A DNA stretch of 44,644 nucleotides from Microcaldota archaeon (lineage in GTDB: Archaea; Micrarchaeota; Micrarchaeia; Anstonellales; Anstonellaceae), in NCBI GenBank assembly GCA_021814005.1, contig JAKAJC010000008.1:1-44644 (forward strand). Direction: 5' to 3'. Below, piece after piece: positions 9,206 to 17,015 of the stretch; position 1 is the first letter of the stretch; every line of letters begins with the position of its first letter. The position numbers and the translations under genes were made by a program. The notes under the pieces are model-generated. The model ran no database searches. It was not told the origin of the DNA and saw only the letters and a program-made list of their open reading frames with translations.

Positions 9206-9565
9206 ATGACAAACAACAAAGAACTCCTTGCCCGCAGCAGCCACATCGTCTACGACCCCTCCGTCAACTATTCGTCAAGCTCTTCCGCTCTTTCCAACAT
9301 TGCGTGGGGCCGCGTAACCCTCGCATTCGCCGGCGTGCTGGCCGGAACCTGGGTTATTGTCAAAATTTCCAACCTTGTTTTCAACGGCAGAACAAACAGA
9401 GCCGAAAATTCCCGCAGCGCAGACAACCCGATTCAGCAAAAGCAGGAGCAGACATTTTCAGTCAATTCGTCATTTAAGCGCGCAATCCTCGCGCGCCGGG
9501 CTTTGAAAAACCACCCGACCGCCAAAAACATGGATTCGCGCGTTCTTCTCAGGAAGATGTGCTGA
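9206..9565 (+). CDS. Small single-pass membrane protein, unknown
   Basis: This 119-residue protein has a polar Ser-rich N-terminus, one membrane helix (about residues 36-58) and a basic C-terminal tail ending in RRALKNHPTA and RVLLRKM. No signal-cleavage motif is evident. A T-rich TATA-like element (CTTTTTATTTT, about 9175-9185) is 26 nt before the ATG, and it may also serve as terminator for the surface-protein gene. The gene converges on trm5 nine nt away. I do not recognise a family. Confidence 0.6.
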   Translation: MTNNKELLARSSHIVYDPSVNYSSSSSALSNIAWGRVTLAFAGVLAGTWVIVKISNLVFNGRTNRAENSRSADNPIQQKQEQTFSVNSSFKRAILARRALKNHPTAKNMDSRVLLRKMC

Positions 9566-9573
9566 TTTCCAAA

Positions 9574-10644
9574 TCAAGAAGCTGTGCTGACTTCCAAATC
9601 CAGCACCACTTGAACCAGTGTGGGCGAATATGTTTGCATCACGCGCCAAGCCAAAAGTTTGAGCGTTCTGCCCTTTTTCTCGGCGATTTCCTGTGCCTGC
9701 CCGAAAAGGCCTTCCATCGGCCTGTCGGCCGGCCCGAAAGCATACAAATGAATTATCGCTCCGTCTCTGGCGGCGTCAAGCGCGGGCGGCAAAAAGCGCA
9801 GCGCCTCTGTCGGGTGCGGCATGATTATGCGCTCAGCCCACAAATAGAATGAGGGGCGGGCCAGCACAACTGATACGTCTCCCTCCACTGCCTCTATTTT
9901 TTTGCATTTGTTAAGCGCAATGTTTTTGCGCATGAGTTCAACCGCGTCGGGATTCAGCTCAATTGCAATTATTCTGGCGGGTTTTGCCCCCGCCGGCGTG
10001 TTTTTCTCGGCAGCAATTGCATAAGGCCCCACTCCGGCAAAAAGCACGAGCACGTTTTCCCCCTTTTTTATCTGCTTTATGACGCGCATGCGCTCAGCCG
10101 ACATGCGGGGGTTGTAATACGCCCTGTTGAGGTCAACCAAAAACGAGCAGCCATTCTCCCGCGACAGTGTTGCGGTCTTTTTCTCTCCAGCAATGACTTC
10201 CACCGGCCTGATACGATACTGCCCGCCGGTTCCTTCGGTTTTTTTCACAACGGTTTTCACATGCGGATAGAGCCGCATGATTGCCTCGGCGACAAGCGCC
10301 TGTTTCGAGGTCAGCGGCGGGGGCACTTCCAGCATTGCAATATCGCCTATGATGTCAAACGAGGAAAGCAGATGCTCGAGTTCGGCAGGCGAAAGAACCC
10401 CGTCCAGCTCGTCCCGCAAAGATTTGGGCCTTTTTTTTGCCGCTTTGAGGGCTTTTTTCATCACTGCCCCGAATCCGGCTTTTGTTGCCCATGCCTTTGC
10501 GGAAGTGCGAATCGGCAAATAAACAAACGCGCCCTCGTGCCCAACCTCATACTGGCTGCAGAACGCGCCTTTTGCCCGCAGCGCGGTTAGCGCCTTTTGC
10601 GCATCTTTTTTCGCGACTTTAAGGCAAAGCGCCATATCCGCCAT
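9574..10644 (-). CDS. trm5: tRNA (guanine37-N1)-methyltransferase Trm5
   Basis: This 356-residue class I SAM-dependent enzyme methylates G37 next to the anticodon. The N-terminal 60 residues fit the Trm5 D1 domain (MALCLKVAKKDAQKALTAL). The Trm5/Tyw2 signature FLVDLNRAYYNPRMSAER is followed by the SAM site VLVLFAGVGPYAIA. The acidic IAIELNPDAVELM loop comes next, then the IMPHPTEALRFL motif that replaces the NPPY motif of other methyltransferases. It lies just downstream of leuS with 9 nt between them, so a two-gene operon is likely. Of the three overlapping ATGs near 10644-10652 only the one at 10644 is in frame. Confidence 0.9.
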   Translation of the reverse strand: MADMALCLKVAKKDAQKALTALRAKGAFCSQYEVGHEGAFVYLPIRTSAKAWATKAGFGAVMKKALKAAKKRPKSLRDELDGVLSPAELEHLLSSFDIIGDIAMLEVPPPLTSKQALVAEAIMRLYPHVKTVVKKTEGTGGQYRIRPVEVIAGEKKTATLSRENGCSFLVDLNRAYYNPRMSAERMRVIKQIKKGENVLVLFAGVGPYAIAAEKNTPAGAKPARIIAIELNPDAVELMRKNIALNKCKKIEAVEGDVSVVLARPSFYLWAERIIMPHPTEALRFLPPALDAARDGAIIHLYAFGPADRPMEGLFGQAQEIAEKKGRTLKLLAWRVMQTYSPTLVQVVLDLEVSTAS

Positions 10645-10653
10645 CCATCCATC

Positions 10654-13470
10654 TTAGGCAATGATGATGCTGGGCTTTCCCGGCAGGGCTCCCGCCGCCT
10701 TGGCCGCAAGAGGGAGCGGCGCGTTCGCCTCGTCAAGCACAACCACTTGCGCCCCGCCGAATTCTGCCGACAAAAATTCTTTTGCCTCCTCCAGCACCTC
10801 TTTCTCCTCGGCCGCGTCCATCGCCTCTCCGGTGATGGCGCCGATGTTTTTGAGCAGTTTGCCGGCCAGCTGGGCCACGGCCGGCTGGCGGATTGCCAGC
10901 TCATGGTCTTTTTTGGCCTCTTCCATGACGAGCTTGATGTTCTTGTGCTGTGCAACCAGCGCGCGCGCCTTCATTTTCCACGGCGCATGCACGATAAATG
11001 TGACTGAATTCACGCTCTCGCGCTTGAGCAGCTGCATGATGTGCCTCACGTCCTCCATCACGTCCTGCAAATGCTGCTCGCCCATCTCAAGGCGCGAATC
11101 AATCTGCTTTTCGTCGGCAGCGGGGAACGATGAAGAAACTGCGAGCGGGGCAGCTTCCATGTACTCTTTCTTCTTTCCCATTTTTTCCCAGAACTCCTCG
11201 GCAACATGGGGCATGAACGGCGCAACCGCCAGCGTCCAGTATTCGAAAAATTCGCGCAGGTCTAAAGCGGGCGAGCGGCGCGAATACCACTGCAAATCAT
11301 TCACGGTGTCGTAGAGCAGAGCTTTTGCAAGCGGGCGCAGCTGGAATTCCTCATATTGTTTCGCGGCATCGCGCACGCGCGCATGAAGACGGGAATAAAA
11401 CCAGCGCGAAATGCGGGTTCGGCCGCTCGAGCGGCCGGCCGCTTTCTTTTTTCCATCTTCTATGGTTTTTTCGAGGTAATTCTCAAGCAGATTTATGCGG
11501 TTCGCCACTCCCTCCGCCGCCGCCTGATTGAAATCAGAGTCAGCCTCAAGCTCGGCAGACGAAGTCACCACGAACCTTATCACATCTGTGCCGTATTCTG
11601 CTATGGCTTTTCTCAAAGGCAGGATGTTGCCCATGGATTTGGACATTTTCTTGCCCTCCATGGTGACAAATCCGTTTGAAACAGTCTGCCTCGGCCAGTG
11701 CTTTTTGCCGAATATGGCCGTGTGGTTGAACACGAAGAAGGTGAGATGGTTGTGCACCAAATCATGGGCCGAGTGGCGCGAGTCAAGCGGATACCAGTAA
11801 AGGAATTCAGCGCGCGCAGCCTCCCAGTCTGCAGTTGGAGCTGCATTGGCCGTCTTTTTCCCCAAGAAAACAAAATCAAAAAAAGAATCGTCCAGCTTAT
11901 CGGCTCCGATTTTCTTTACAATGTGCGCAATGGTGTAGAATGCCATGTACAGCGTGGAATCCGAGAGGGCCTCAATCATCTGCGTCTCGTCAAACGGGAA
12001 TTTTGTGCCAAGGCCAGACGCGCGGGTGCACGCCTTTTCCTTCAGCCAGCCGATGGTGTATTCATAGTCTCGGCGTAATCCTGCTGGCAATATGCGCATA
12101 TCGGCAAGAGCTTCGCGCGTTTTTTCCTTCCACTTCTCGTCGCCGTAATTGATGAACCACTGGTTTTCGACCTGCTTGACAACGCAAAGAGCGCCGCAGC
12201 GGCAGTGGACCGGCGCGTTGGCCAGAATATGAATCTGAACAGCCTGCTGCGCGCGAACCAAATCCTCTTTTATTTTCTCTTTTGCCGCGATTCCGTTCAT
12301 TCCCGCATATGGCGCGGCCTTCATTTTGCCCTCATGCGCCTCAAGCTTGTACAGCGCTTTGGTGGCTTCCTCAGCCTTTTCGTCATTCTGGTTTTTCACG
12401 CCCATCTTCTGGCAAATCTCACCCGCTGGGCATGCGCCGAAGCCCGGCGTGTCCAGCACCTGAATGGGCGGAATTGAAGCAAGAAGATTGAGGTCTTTTA
12501 GTGCAAGATAGTCAAATGGCGCATGCGCGGGCACCGACATTACCAATCCCGTGCCTGTGCCGGGCTCCACAAATGAGGCCGGCAAGATGGGAATCGCCTT
12601 TTTGGTAAGTGGATGCACTGCCTTAAACGCGAGCAGCTTTTCAGCCGCAACATCCTTGATTTTCTGCAAAGCAAACTGGTGCGAGAGAGAATCAAACGCC
12701 TCCTGCGTTAGATAAAGAGAGCGCGGGCTTGCGCCTTTTGGCTCCATTTTTGCAAGCACATATTTTGCATTCGGATTTACCCACAAATTCGTAACTCCGG
12801 GCAGAGTTTCGGGCCGATAAGTGATGGTGGGAATGAAACCTTCGCCCGCCTCGAACAAAACCGCAGTCACTTCCTCAAGCTCGGGGTCAACATCTCCTTT
12901 GGTGTCATGCCCGCCCACCGGCTGTTTGTCTGACGGGCACCATGGAACCGGATGCGAGCCCTTGGTGATATAGCCTGCATCGTGCAGTTGGCGGAACTGC
13001 CACTGGATAAACTTGTTGAACACGGCGTCAAAAGTGTAGAACTTGCGCCTCCAGTCAATCGAATAGCCCATCTCCAGCATGCCTGCCTCAATTTCAGCCG
13101 AGAAATAGAGCACCAAATCACGGGGGTTGGTGAGTTTCGCTGTCGTGGTGGGTGGAATGCCATAAATCTTGTCAAAAATTTCGAAAAGTTCAGCATCCTT
13201 TGCTTCTATTCTCTTGGCCATGGCCAGAATTGGCGTGCCTGTCACATGAAATGCCATGGGAAAGAGCACATTGTCGCCCTGCATGCGCCGAAATCTTGCG
13301 TAAATGTCGGTTGTGGTGTAGGTTCTCGCATGCCCTATGTGCTGGGGGGAATTCGGATAGGGAAAGGCGGCCGTGAGATAGAATTTGGGCCCTTTTCCAA
13401 TCTTTGGCTCAAAGACATTCTCCTTGTTCCAGCGCGCCTGCCATTTGGCGTGAAGACTATGGAAATCCAT
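10654..13470 (-). CDS. leuS: Leucyl-tRNA synthetase, archaeal type
   Basis: This 938-residue class I aminoacyl-tRNA synthetase charges tRNA-Leu. HIGH is at residues 44-47 (SPQHIGHARTYTTTDIYARF) and KMSKS at 608-612 (EGKKMSKSMGNILPL). Between them is the CP1 editing domain (TYRPETLPGVTNLWVNP; GTGTGLVMSVPAHAPFDYLAL), followed by an anticodon-binding domain. Length and the lack of a bacterial leucine-specific insertion fit the archaeal/eukaryotic type. A TTTAAT element is centred about 26 nt before the ATG, implying a leaderless mRNA. trm5 follows in the same operon, so both genes serve tRNA function. Confidence 0.97.
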   Translation of the reverse strand: MDFHSLHAKWQARWNKENVFEPKIGKGPKFYLTAAFPYPNSPQHIGHARTYTTTDIYARFRRMQGDNVLFPMAFHVTGTPILAMAKRIEAKDAELFEIFDKIYGIPPTTTAKLTNPRDLVLYFSAEIEAGMLEMGYSIDWRRKFYTFDAVFNKFIQWQFRQLHDAGYITKGSHPVPWCPSDKQPVGGHDTKGDVDPELEEVTAVLFEAGEGFIPTITYRPETLPGVTNLWVNPNAKYVLAKMEPKGASPRSLYLTQEAFDSLSHQFALQKIKDVAAEKLLAFKAVHPLTKKAIPILPASFVEPGTGTGLVMSVPAHAPFDYLALKDLNLLASIPPIQVLDTPGFGACPAGEICQKMGVKNQNDEKAEEATKALYKLEAHEGKMKAAPYAGMNGIAAKEKIKEDLVRAQQAVQIHILANAPVHCRCGALCVVKQVENQWFINYGDEKWKEKTREALADMRILPAGLRRDYEYTIGWLKEKACTRASGLGTKFPFDETQMIEALSDSTLYMAFYTIAHIVKKIGADKLDDSFFDFVFLGKKTANAAPTADWEAARAEFLYWYPLDSRHSAHDLVHNHLTFFVFNHTAIFGKKHWPRQTVSNGFVTMEGKKMSKSMGNILPLRKAIAEYGTDVIRFVVTSSAELEADSDFNQAAAEGVANRINLLENYLEKTIEDGKKKAAGRSSGRTRISRWFYSRLHARVRDAAKQYEEFQLRPLAKALLYDTVNDLQWYSRRSPALDLREFFEYWTLAVAPFMPHVAEEFWEKMGKKKEYMEAAPLAVSSSFPAADEKQIDSRLEMGEQHLQDVMEDVRHIMQLLKRESVNSVTFIVHAPWKMKARALVAQHKNIKLVMEEAKKDHELAIRQPAVAQLAGKLLKNIGAITGEAMDAAEEKEVLEEAKEFLSAEFGGAQVVVLDEANAPLPLAAKAAGALPGKPSIIIA

Positions 13471-13491
13471 GCCCAGCTTTGGCAGAATAAG

Positions 13492-13499
13492 ATTAAATC
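13492..13499 (-). promoter_or_regulatory. TATA-like element of leuS
   Basis: GATTTAAT on the minus strand is centred about 26 nt from the leuS ATG at 13470. Confidence 0.5.
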
Positions 13500-13521
13500 A
13501 GTTCGTTCCGGGCCGGCCGGA

Positions 13522-13557
13522 ATCTAAAATAATTAAAAAATAAAAAATAAAGAAAAA
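13522..13557 (-). terminator. T-rich terminator after tfb
   Basis: Immediately after the tfb stop the minus strand reads a long run of T with a few A residues (TTTTTCTTTATTTTTTATTT). Oligo-T tracts terminate archaeal RNA polymerase without a hairpin. Confidence 0.6.
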
Positions 13558-13561
13558 CTGC

Positions 13562-14491
13562 TTACAGAGCCACCTTGAGGCCCAGCTCTTTCTTCAGCTC
13601 TCTGTAGCGGTTGCGAATCGTCACTTCTGTAACGCCCGCAACATCGGCCACCTCTTTCTGGGTGCGCCTCTCGCCGTTCATGGCCGAGGCGATGTACACT
13701 GCCGCGGCAGCGACACCAGTCGGGCCGCGTCCTGAGATGAGGCCCTTGGTGATGGCTTTCTTGAGAAGCTGAATGGCCTTCTCCTGCACCTGTCCCGACA
13801 GCTTGAGCGCAGCCGTGAATTTGGGCACATACTGCGAGGGGTCAGTGAGGGGCACGTCCAAATCAAGCTCGCGGCGCACAAAGCGGTAGGCGCGGCCGAT
13901 TTCTTTCTTCTCAATTCCCGAAACGCGCGAAATCTCGTCGAGCGTGCGGGGAATTCCGTGCAGTCTGCAAGTTGCATAAATGACGGCAGACACGACCGAC
14001 TCAATCAGCCTTCCTCTTATCAATTCGGCCTTGATGCATTTGCGGTAAAGCAGCGCAGCGGATTCACGGAGTGATTCCGGCAAACCCAAATAGGATGCAA
14101 TGCGGTCCAGCTCGGAGAGGGCAATGGCGAGGTTGCGCTCCATTGATGTTGCAATCGAGGCGCGCTTGTGCCATTTGCGCATGCGGTAGAGCTGCGCCTG
14201 TTTTTTCGGCGAAATCTTGGCGCCGCGAATGTCGCGGTTGTACTGGTCGATTTCGGTGACCAGCCCCTTGTTGGGGCGCATGAATTTGATGGGTGCGCCG
14301 CCGCGTGCGCGCTTCTCGCGCTGCTCGGAGTCGAAGGCGCGCCACTCGGGGCGGTGGTCCTCGATGTTTTCGGCAACAATCAGGCCGCAGTTGGTGCACA
14401 CCACCTCGCCTTTCTCATAATCGCGGGTGAGTTTGGCGTTTCCGCACTCCGGGCATTTGTCTATCGGGTTTCGGCTGCTCTTTTCGACCAT
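13562..14491 (-). CDS. tfb: Transcription initiation factor IIB (TFB)
   Basis: This 309-residue general transcription factor bridges TBP-TATA and RNA polymerase. It has the N-terminal zinc ribbon (KCPECGNAKLTRDYEKGEVV, then CTNCG) and the B-finger region (RPEWRAFDSEQREKRARGG). Two cyclin folds follow, each with its own helix-turn-helix region (SAVIYATCRLHGIPRTLDEI; AAAVYIASAMNGERRTQKEV). I chose the ATG at 14491 (MVEKSS), because GAGGT is eight nt before it and only two nt before the earlier ATG at 14497. The strong TATA box lies about 100 nt upstream, so unlike many genes here this mRNA has a leader of roughly 70 nt. Confidence 0.97.
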   Translation of the reverse strand: MVEKSSRNPIDKCPECGNAKLTRDYEKGEVVCTNCGLIVAENIEDHRPEWRAFDSEQREKRARGGAPIKFMRPNKGLVTEIDQYNRDIRGAKISPKKQAQLYRMRKWHKRASIATSMERNLAIALSELDRIASYLGLPESLRESAALLYRKCIKAELIRGRLIESVVSAVIYATCRLHGIPRTLDEISRVSGIEKKEIGRAYRFVRRELDLDVPLTDPSQYVPKFTAALKLSGQVQEKAIQLLKKAITKGLISGRGPTGVAAAAVYIASAMNGERRTQKEVADVAGVTEVTIRNRYRELKKELGLKVAL

Positions 14492-14587
14492 GGGCATCTA
14501 CCTCGATTAACATCCAAGCTAGGGGTCTTTTGGGGCCCTAAGCAGGCAGGTTATTCTTAAAAACGACATAAAGAGTTTGACCTACCT

Positions 14588-14599
14588 TATATATAAACT
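14588..14599 (-). promoter_or_regulatory. Strong TATA box upstream of tfb
   Basis: TTTATATATAAG on the minus strand is the best TATA match in the intergenic region. It predicts transcription starting near 14567 and a leader of about 70 nt. Confidence 0.6.
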
Positions 14600-14734
14600 T
14601 TTCGACCAAGCGCCATCGTCGTAGAATCGTCGAGCGCCTTTTTATTCCGTCGAGGGCAACCTTGAGCCAGCATTTATAAATTCACCGACGTTGGCGGATG
14701 GTGGGCGATGCTGCATGCAAATGGATGAAAATAG

Positions 14735-14914
14735 TGCCATGGGGGAGATTTGAACTCCCGACTTCCAGATTTCTCAAGAAAATGCCGTTGTTCGTCATCA
14801 ATCGCGCGCATAGGCGGGATCTCCGCACTCATAAGCATAATGCCTTTTGCGGGGTTTAATCCGCTCTGGCTCCCTTATGAGTCTGGCACTCTAGCCAAAC
14901 TGAGTTACCATGGC
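14735..14914 (-). tRNA. tRNA-Met (CAT), elongator type, with a 105-nt intron
   Basis: On the minus strand the acceptor GCCATGG (14914-14908) pairs with CCATGGC (14742-14736), with A73 at 14735 and no encoded CCA. The D-stem is ACTC/GAGT, the T-arm is GGGAG-TTCAAAT-CTCCC, and the anticodon stem is CCAGA/TCTGG. The loop CTCATA|A is split by an intron after position 37, and the anticodon CAT is at 14879-14877. The anticodon stem lacks the three G-C pairs of initiator tRNA and the sequence around CTCATAA matches archaeal elongator tRNA-Met. A tRNA-Ile2 with a modified C34 is the less likely alternative. Confidence 0.9.
14771..14875 (-). other. tRNA-Met intron at position 37/38
   Basis: The 105-nt intron sits at the canonical archaeal site. 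Its segment CTTATGAGT (within 14825-14836) is the exact complement of ACTCATAAG, which spans the anticodon loop and the 5' splice junction. The precursor can therefore form the paired helix of a bulge-helix-bulge substrate for the splicing endonuclease. A lone TGATGA (box C-like) is present but no convincing box D. Confidence 0.8.
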
Positions 14915-14950
14915 GATATTCAGTTTTGGTTATTTCATAGACGCGCCAAA

Positions 14951-14960
14951 GCATATAAAA
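14951..14960 (+). promoter_or_regulatory. TATA box of the RNase P RNA gene
   Basis: GCATATAAAA, preceded by a purine-rich BRE-like CCAAA, is centred about 28 nt before the predicted RNA 5' end. Read in the other direction the same AT element is about 41 nt from the tRNA-Met 5' end and could serve it too. Confidence 0.6.
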
Positions 14961-14984
14961 GGCCCTTTTGTCCTAATAATTGAT

Positions 14985-15241
14985 GGAATGGCCGGCGGCC
15001 GCTCACGGGGTCCTCCCGAGGAAGTTCTGCCCACGGCGCAAACGTCAGACAGGCGCTCTGCGCCTGTGAACCGGAACAGAAACGATACCTGTCCGCAACT
15101 CGCTATCAAATGACCTGCAAAGGGGATGGAGGGGCGGCTTGGATGAAACGGCCGGTTCTTATCTGGCAGCCGTGCAAGGCGCGATTCGCGCCGCTCAGTC
15201 GAATGCGGTAGAACCAAAGGCAGACTATGGCCGGCCGTTCC
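14985..15241 (+). ncRNA. rnpB: RNase P RNA (catalytic RNA of tRNA 5' processing)
   Basis: The ends form a 12-bp P1 helix: GGAATGGCCGGC (14985-14996) pairs with GCCGGCCGTTCC (15230-15241), with one G-U. The universal CR-I sequence appears as GAGGAAGTTCTGCCC (15018-15032). CR-V appears as GGCAGACTATGG (15219-15230). They pair as P4, TCTGCC with GGCAGA, next to the expected bulged T and a further G-C and A-T pair. CR-II/III appears as ACAGAAACGATACC (15076-15089). Helices at 15049-15067 and 15178-15192 fit stems of the S and C domains. At about 257 nt it is compact. Apparent reading frames inside it are accidental. A T-rich stretch near 15290-15320 may terminate it. Confidence 0.82.
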
Positions 15242-15489
15242 TCATTATTCTCCCAAGCGAAGCTTTGGCGCTATCGTTGGCCCTGTTACATTTGTTTTTA
15301 TTTTCAATTGTTTACTTCTTCTTCATGCGATGCGGCCCGGCCTCTGATTTGGAATCTCTTCTCCAAGCCAGCAGCCGCTCCCGCCGCTTCTTCTTTTTTG
15401 CCAGCTGATTTTCCGACCCCGCAGCTGGCAAACGACCGGGGCCGCCCAAAAAAAAGCATAACAAAGCAAAAACTTCGAGGTGCAGCTAT

Positions 15490-15951
15490 ATGATTGCTTA
15501 CAAAGAACAAGACAAAAAGAAAATCGGGCAGAACGATTCTGGTGGCGCTCCAAACAATTCTGCCTCCAGCCTGCTCAACAAGATTGCGGCCGGCGCGCTC
15601 AACAAAAGCGCCGAATCCATCTCGCCTTCGCAGGCCGCGCAGACCATCAAAACAGCGCGCGAAAGCCTTGCGGGCGGCAATTTGGAGAAAGCCGCCGCCG
15701 AGCTGAAATTACTGATGGAGGCCTGCCGTTCAAACGGCGCGCAGACCTCTCTGCTTGGCGGGGAGGCCGCGTCAGAATTGCGCCTGCTCCAAAAGGAGGT
15801 GCAGACCGCAATCAAGTCAATCGAAAACTGGCTGTCCTCCCTCTCGCCGCTCGGAGTTGGCGACGACCCGAACTGGCATTTCAACGAGGATGCGCGTCTG
15901 GGCGGCCTGCAGGCCATCAACAATCTGCTGCGCGAGCTGAATCCGGCGTAA
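15490..15951 (+). CDS. Hypothetical helical protein
   Basis: This 153-residue soluble protein has a good ribosome-binding site (GAGGTG, seven nt before the ATG) and codon use like its neighbours. The first 30 residues are polar and Ser/Asn-rich. The rest is predicted helical, with AKAxELKLLMEA-like heptads and a C-terminal LGGLQAINNLLRELNPA. The middle segment with A-x-E-S-L-A-x-G-x-L-E-K-A-A-x-E-L resembles a TPR-like helical hairpin, but I see no full repeat. No family recognised. The 248 nt upstream of it hold only the T-rich region behind the RNase P RNA and an A-rich stretch. Confidence 0.65.
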   Translation: MIAYKEQDKKKIGQNDSGGAPNNSASSLLNKIAAGALNKSAESISPSQAAQTIKTARESLAGGNLEKAAAELKLLMEACRSNGAQTSLLGGEAASELRLLQKEVQTAIKSIENWLSSLSPLGVGDDPNWHFNEDARLGGLQAINNLLRELNPA

Positions 15952-16034
15952 CTTGGGCGGTGCGGTGTATTTTTTTATGCATCATTGCGGCCAGCCCTGT
16001 TACACCGCTTTAAATATCCGCCCGCAGCCATCAT

Positions 16035-16079
16035 CTTGTCCGCCTCCGGCACCAAATCAGCCGGCCAGCGCAGGACAAG
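16035..16079 (+). promoter_or_regulatory. Hairpin in the leader touching the ribosome-binding site
   Basis: CTTGTCC (16035-16041) pairs with GGACAAG (16073-16079) and the inner CCGGC (16046-16050) with GCCGG (16060-16064). A TATA box TTTAAATA (about 16010-16017) would start transcription close to the stem. The 3' arm ends on the first base of the GGAGG ribosome-binding site (16079-16083), so folding could modulate translation of the next frame. Confidence 0.45.
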
Positions 16080-16091
16080 GAGGAGAGTGTT

Positions 16092-16223
16092 ATGACAACA
16101 GGCAGCCGGTCCGCCGTGACCGAAAGTCGAACGCCCCAGTCTGTATCGCAGACGAGCATGCGCGCGACGTCCCTGTTTATTCACCCGCCCTTCTGTCTCA
16201 ATAAATGGAAATGGGCCGAGTAG
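16092..16223 (+). CDS. Small ORF, possible 5' part of a frameshifted HTH gene
   Basis: This 43-codon frame has the best ribosome-binding site nearby (GGAGGAGAG, nine nt upstream). The product is Ser/Thr-rich and ends in NKWKWAE. It resembles nothing I know. From about 16250 coding quality clearly passes to the +1 frame, which encodes a helix-turn-helix. The simplest reading is one gene of about 110 codons broken by a frameshift between roughly 16120 and 16223, real or from a sequence error. A standalone small protein is the alternative. Confidence 0.4.
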   Translation: MTTGSRSAVTESRTPQSVSQTSMRATSLFIHPPFCLNKWKWAE

Positions 16224-16305
16224 CTGGCAGCGACCTTCGGCCCAACGAAACGCGCCAGAGAAACGGGAGGGACGCATCCGCGCCCCCCGCAAAACTCTGG
16301 ATGAA

Positions 16306-16434
16306 ATGACCGAGCAGCAGATATTGCAGGTGTACTGGTCACAGCCCCTCTCGCTGCGCGACATTGCCAAAAATTTCGGCGTGTCGCACATGAGCGTGTG
16401 GCGCCTGGTCAGCACCTCCAGCCGTCCGGTCTGA
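16306..16434 (+). CDS. Helix-turn-helix DNA-binding protein (short or 3' part of a split gene)
   Basis: The 42-residue product contains a clear helix-turn-helix, SLRDIAKNFGVSHMSVWRLV, of the resolvase/homeodomain-like kind. The frame is open back to 16120 without ATG, GTG or TTG, and the residues before the ATG (EKREGRIRAPRKTLDE) look coding. The ATG at 16306 is therefore probably internal. See the small ORF at 16092 for the frameshift reading. A long pyrimidine-rich T tract (16435-16480) follows and probably terminates transcription. Confidence 0.55.
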   Translation: MTEQQILQVYWSQPLSLRDIAKNFGVSHMSVWRLVSTSSRPV

Positions 16435-16527
16435 CTTTTCATTTCTTTTCTTTTTTCATATTCATTTTCCTTTTCATTTTTCGAGCCATCTATATCCCTT
16501 AAAAAGTCCTCCTCCGTAGACGTAAGC

Positions 16528-16701
16528 ATGGCAAACCAAACACAGATTTCCACTCCCCAGTCACAGGCCGGCATATTCGGCGTTTCGGCCGGCACAAACA
16601 TGATGGGCTGGAAGTTCAGCCCCCGCGTTGTCGTGGCCTTCGCCATCCTCGTGGTGCTGGTAATCAAGGTGCTGGACTACGTGGTCTATTCCCGCAAATA
16701 G
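16528..16701 (+). CDS. secG: Preprotein translocase subunit Sec61 beta (SecG-like)
   Basis: This 57-residue tail-anchored protein has the archaeal Sec61 beta layout: a polar N-terminus with SQAGIFGVS, then a lead WKFSPRVVV into a single membrane helix (VVVAFAILVVLVIKVL) near the C-terminus. It would be the small non-essential subunit of the SecYEbeta channel. A TATA-like ATCTATATCC (about 16488) predicts a start 8-10 nt before the ATG. The gene is short, so identity rests on topology and the AGI...SPRVVV pattern. Confidence 0.72.
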   Translation: MANQTQISTPQSQAGIFGVSAGTNMMGWKFSPRVVVAFAILVVLVIKVLDYVVYSRK

Positions 16702-16743
16702 GGCTCACGCTAAACTTTTTTTAAAATAAAAAAATCAGAAGTG

Positions 16744-16962
16744 TTAGAAGCGCACGCTTGAGCCGCTGTTCGACATGTCCCTCAAATGGCCCAGCTTGCC
16801 GGTCTCGGCAATCGAGCTGTTGGAGGCCTCAATCTTCTTCTGATAATCGTCGCCGCACGCCCGGCAGAATGTGTGTGTGAATCCTATGGGGTCCAGCACC
16901 TGCACGCGTTCCTTGTAGCTGTTGATGTCGGTTTTGCATTTCTCGCATTCAAGACTTACCAT
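16744..16962 (-). CDS. Small zinc-ribbon-like protein
   Basis: This 72-residue protein has two CxxC pairs 26 residues apart (LECEKCKTD; TFCRACGDD), which would form a four-cysteine zinc site. The segment between is strand-like and the C-terminal tail is polar. I chose the ATG at 16962 because GGTGAT lies six nt before it. The longer frame to 17085 would read through the terminator hairpin of mscL. Function is unknown. Confidence 0.65.
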   Translation of the reverse strand: MVSLECEKCKTDINSYKERVQVLDPIGFTHTFCRACGDDYQKKIEASNSSIAETGKLGHLRDMSNSGSSVRF

Positions 16963-17015
16963 GCCTATCACCGCCTGTATGTATTGGTCGCCTGTCTGGG
17001 CAAGAACAAGAAAAT

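Noticed and set aside
14672-14680. Second TATA box (AATTTATAAATG) behind tRNA-Met
   Set aside because: It is a reasonable TATA sequence but no gene or RNA structure could be assigned to a transcript from it in either direction.
14771-14875. Box C/D guide RNA inside the tRNA-Met intron
   Set aside because: Only one TGATGA is seen; no box D or D' pair at proper spacing.
15139-15408. Plus-strand frame of 89 codons
   Set aside because: It starts inside the RNase P RNA and its Phe-rich end comes from the T-rich terminator region.
15975-16667. Minus-strand frame of 230 codons
   Set aside because: It runs antisense to the helix-turn-helix and Sec61 beta genes and through pyrimidine tracts, giving Lys/Glu runs without domain features.
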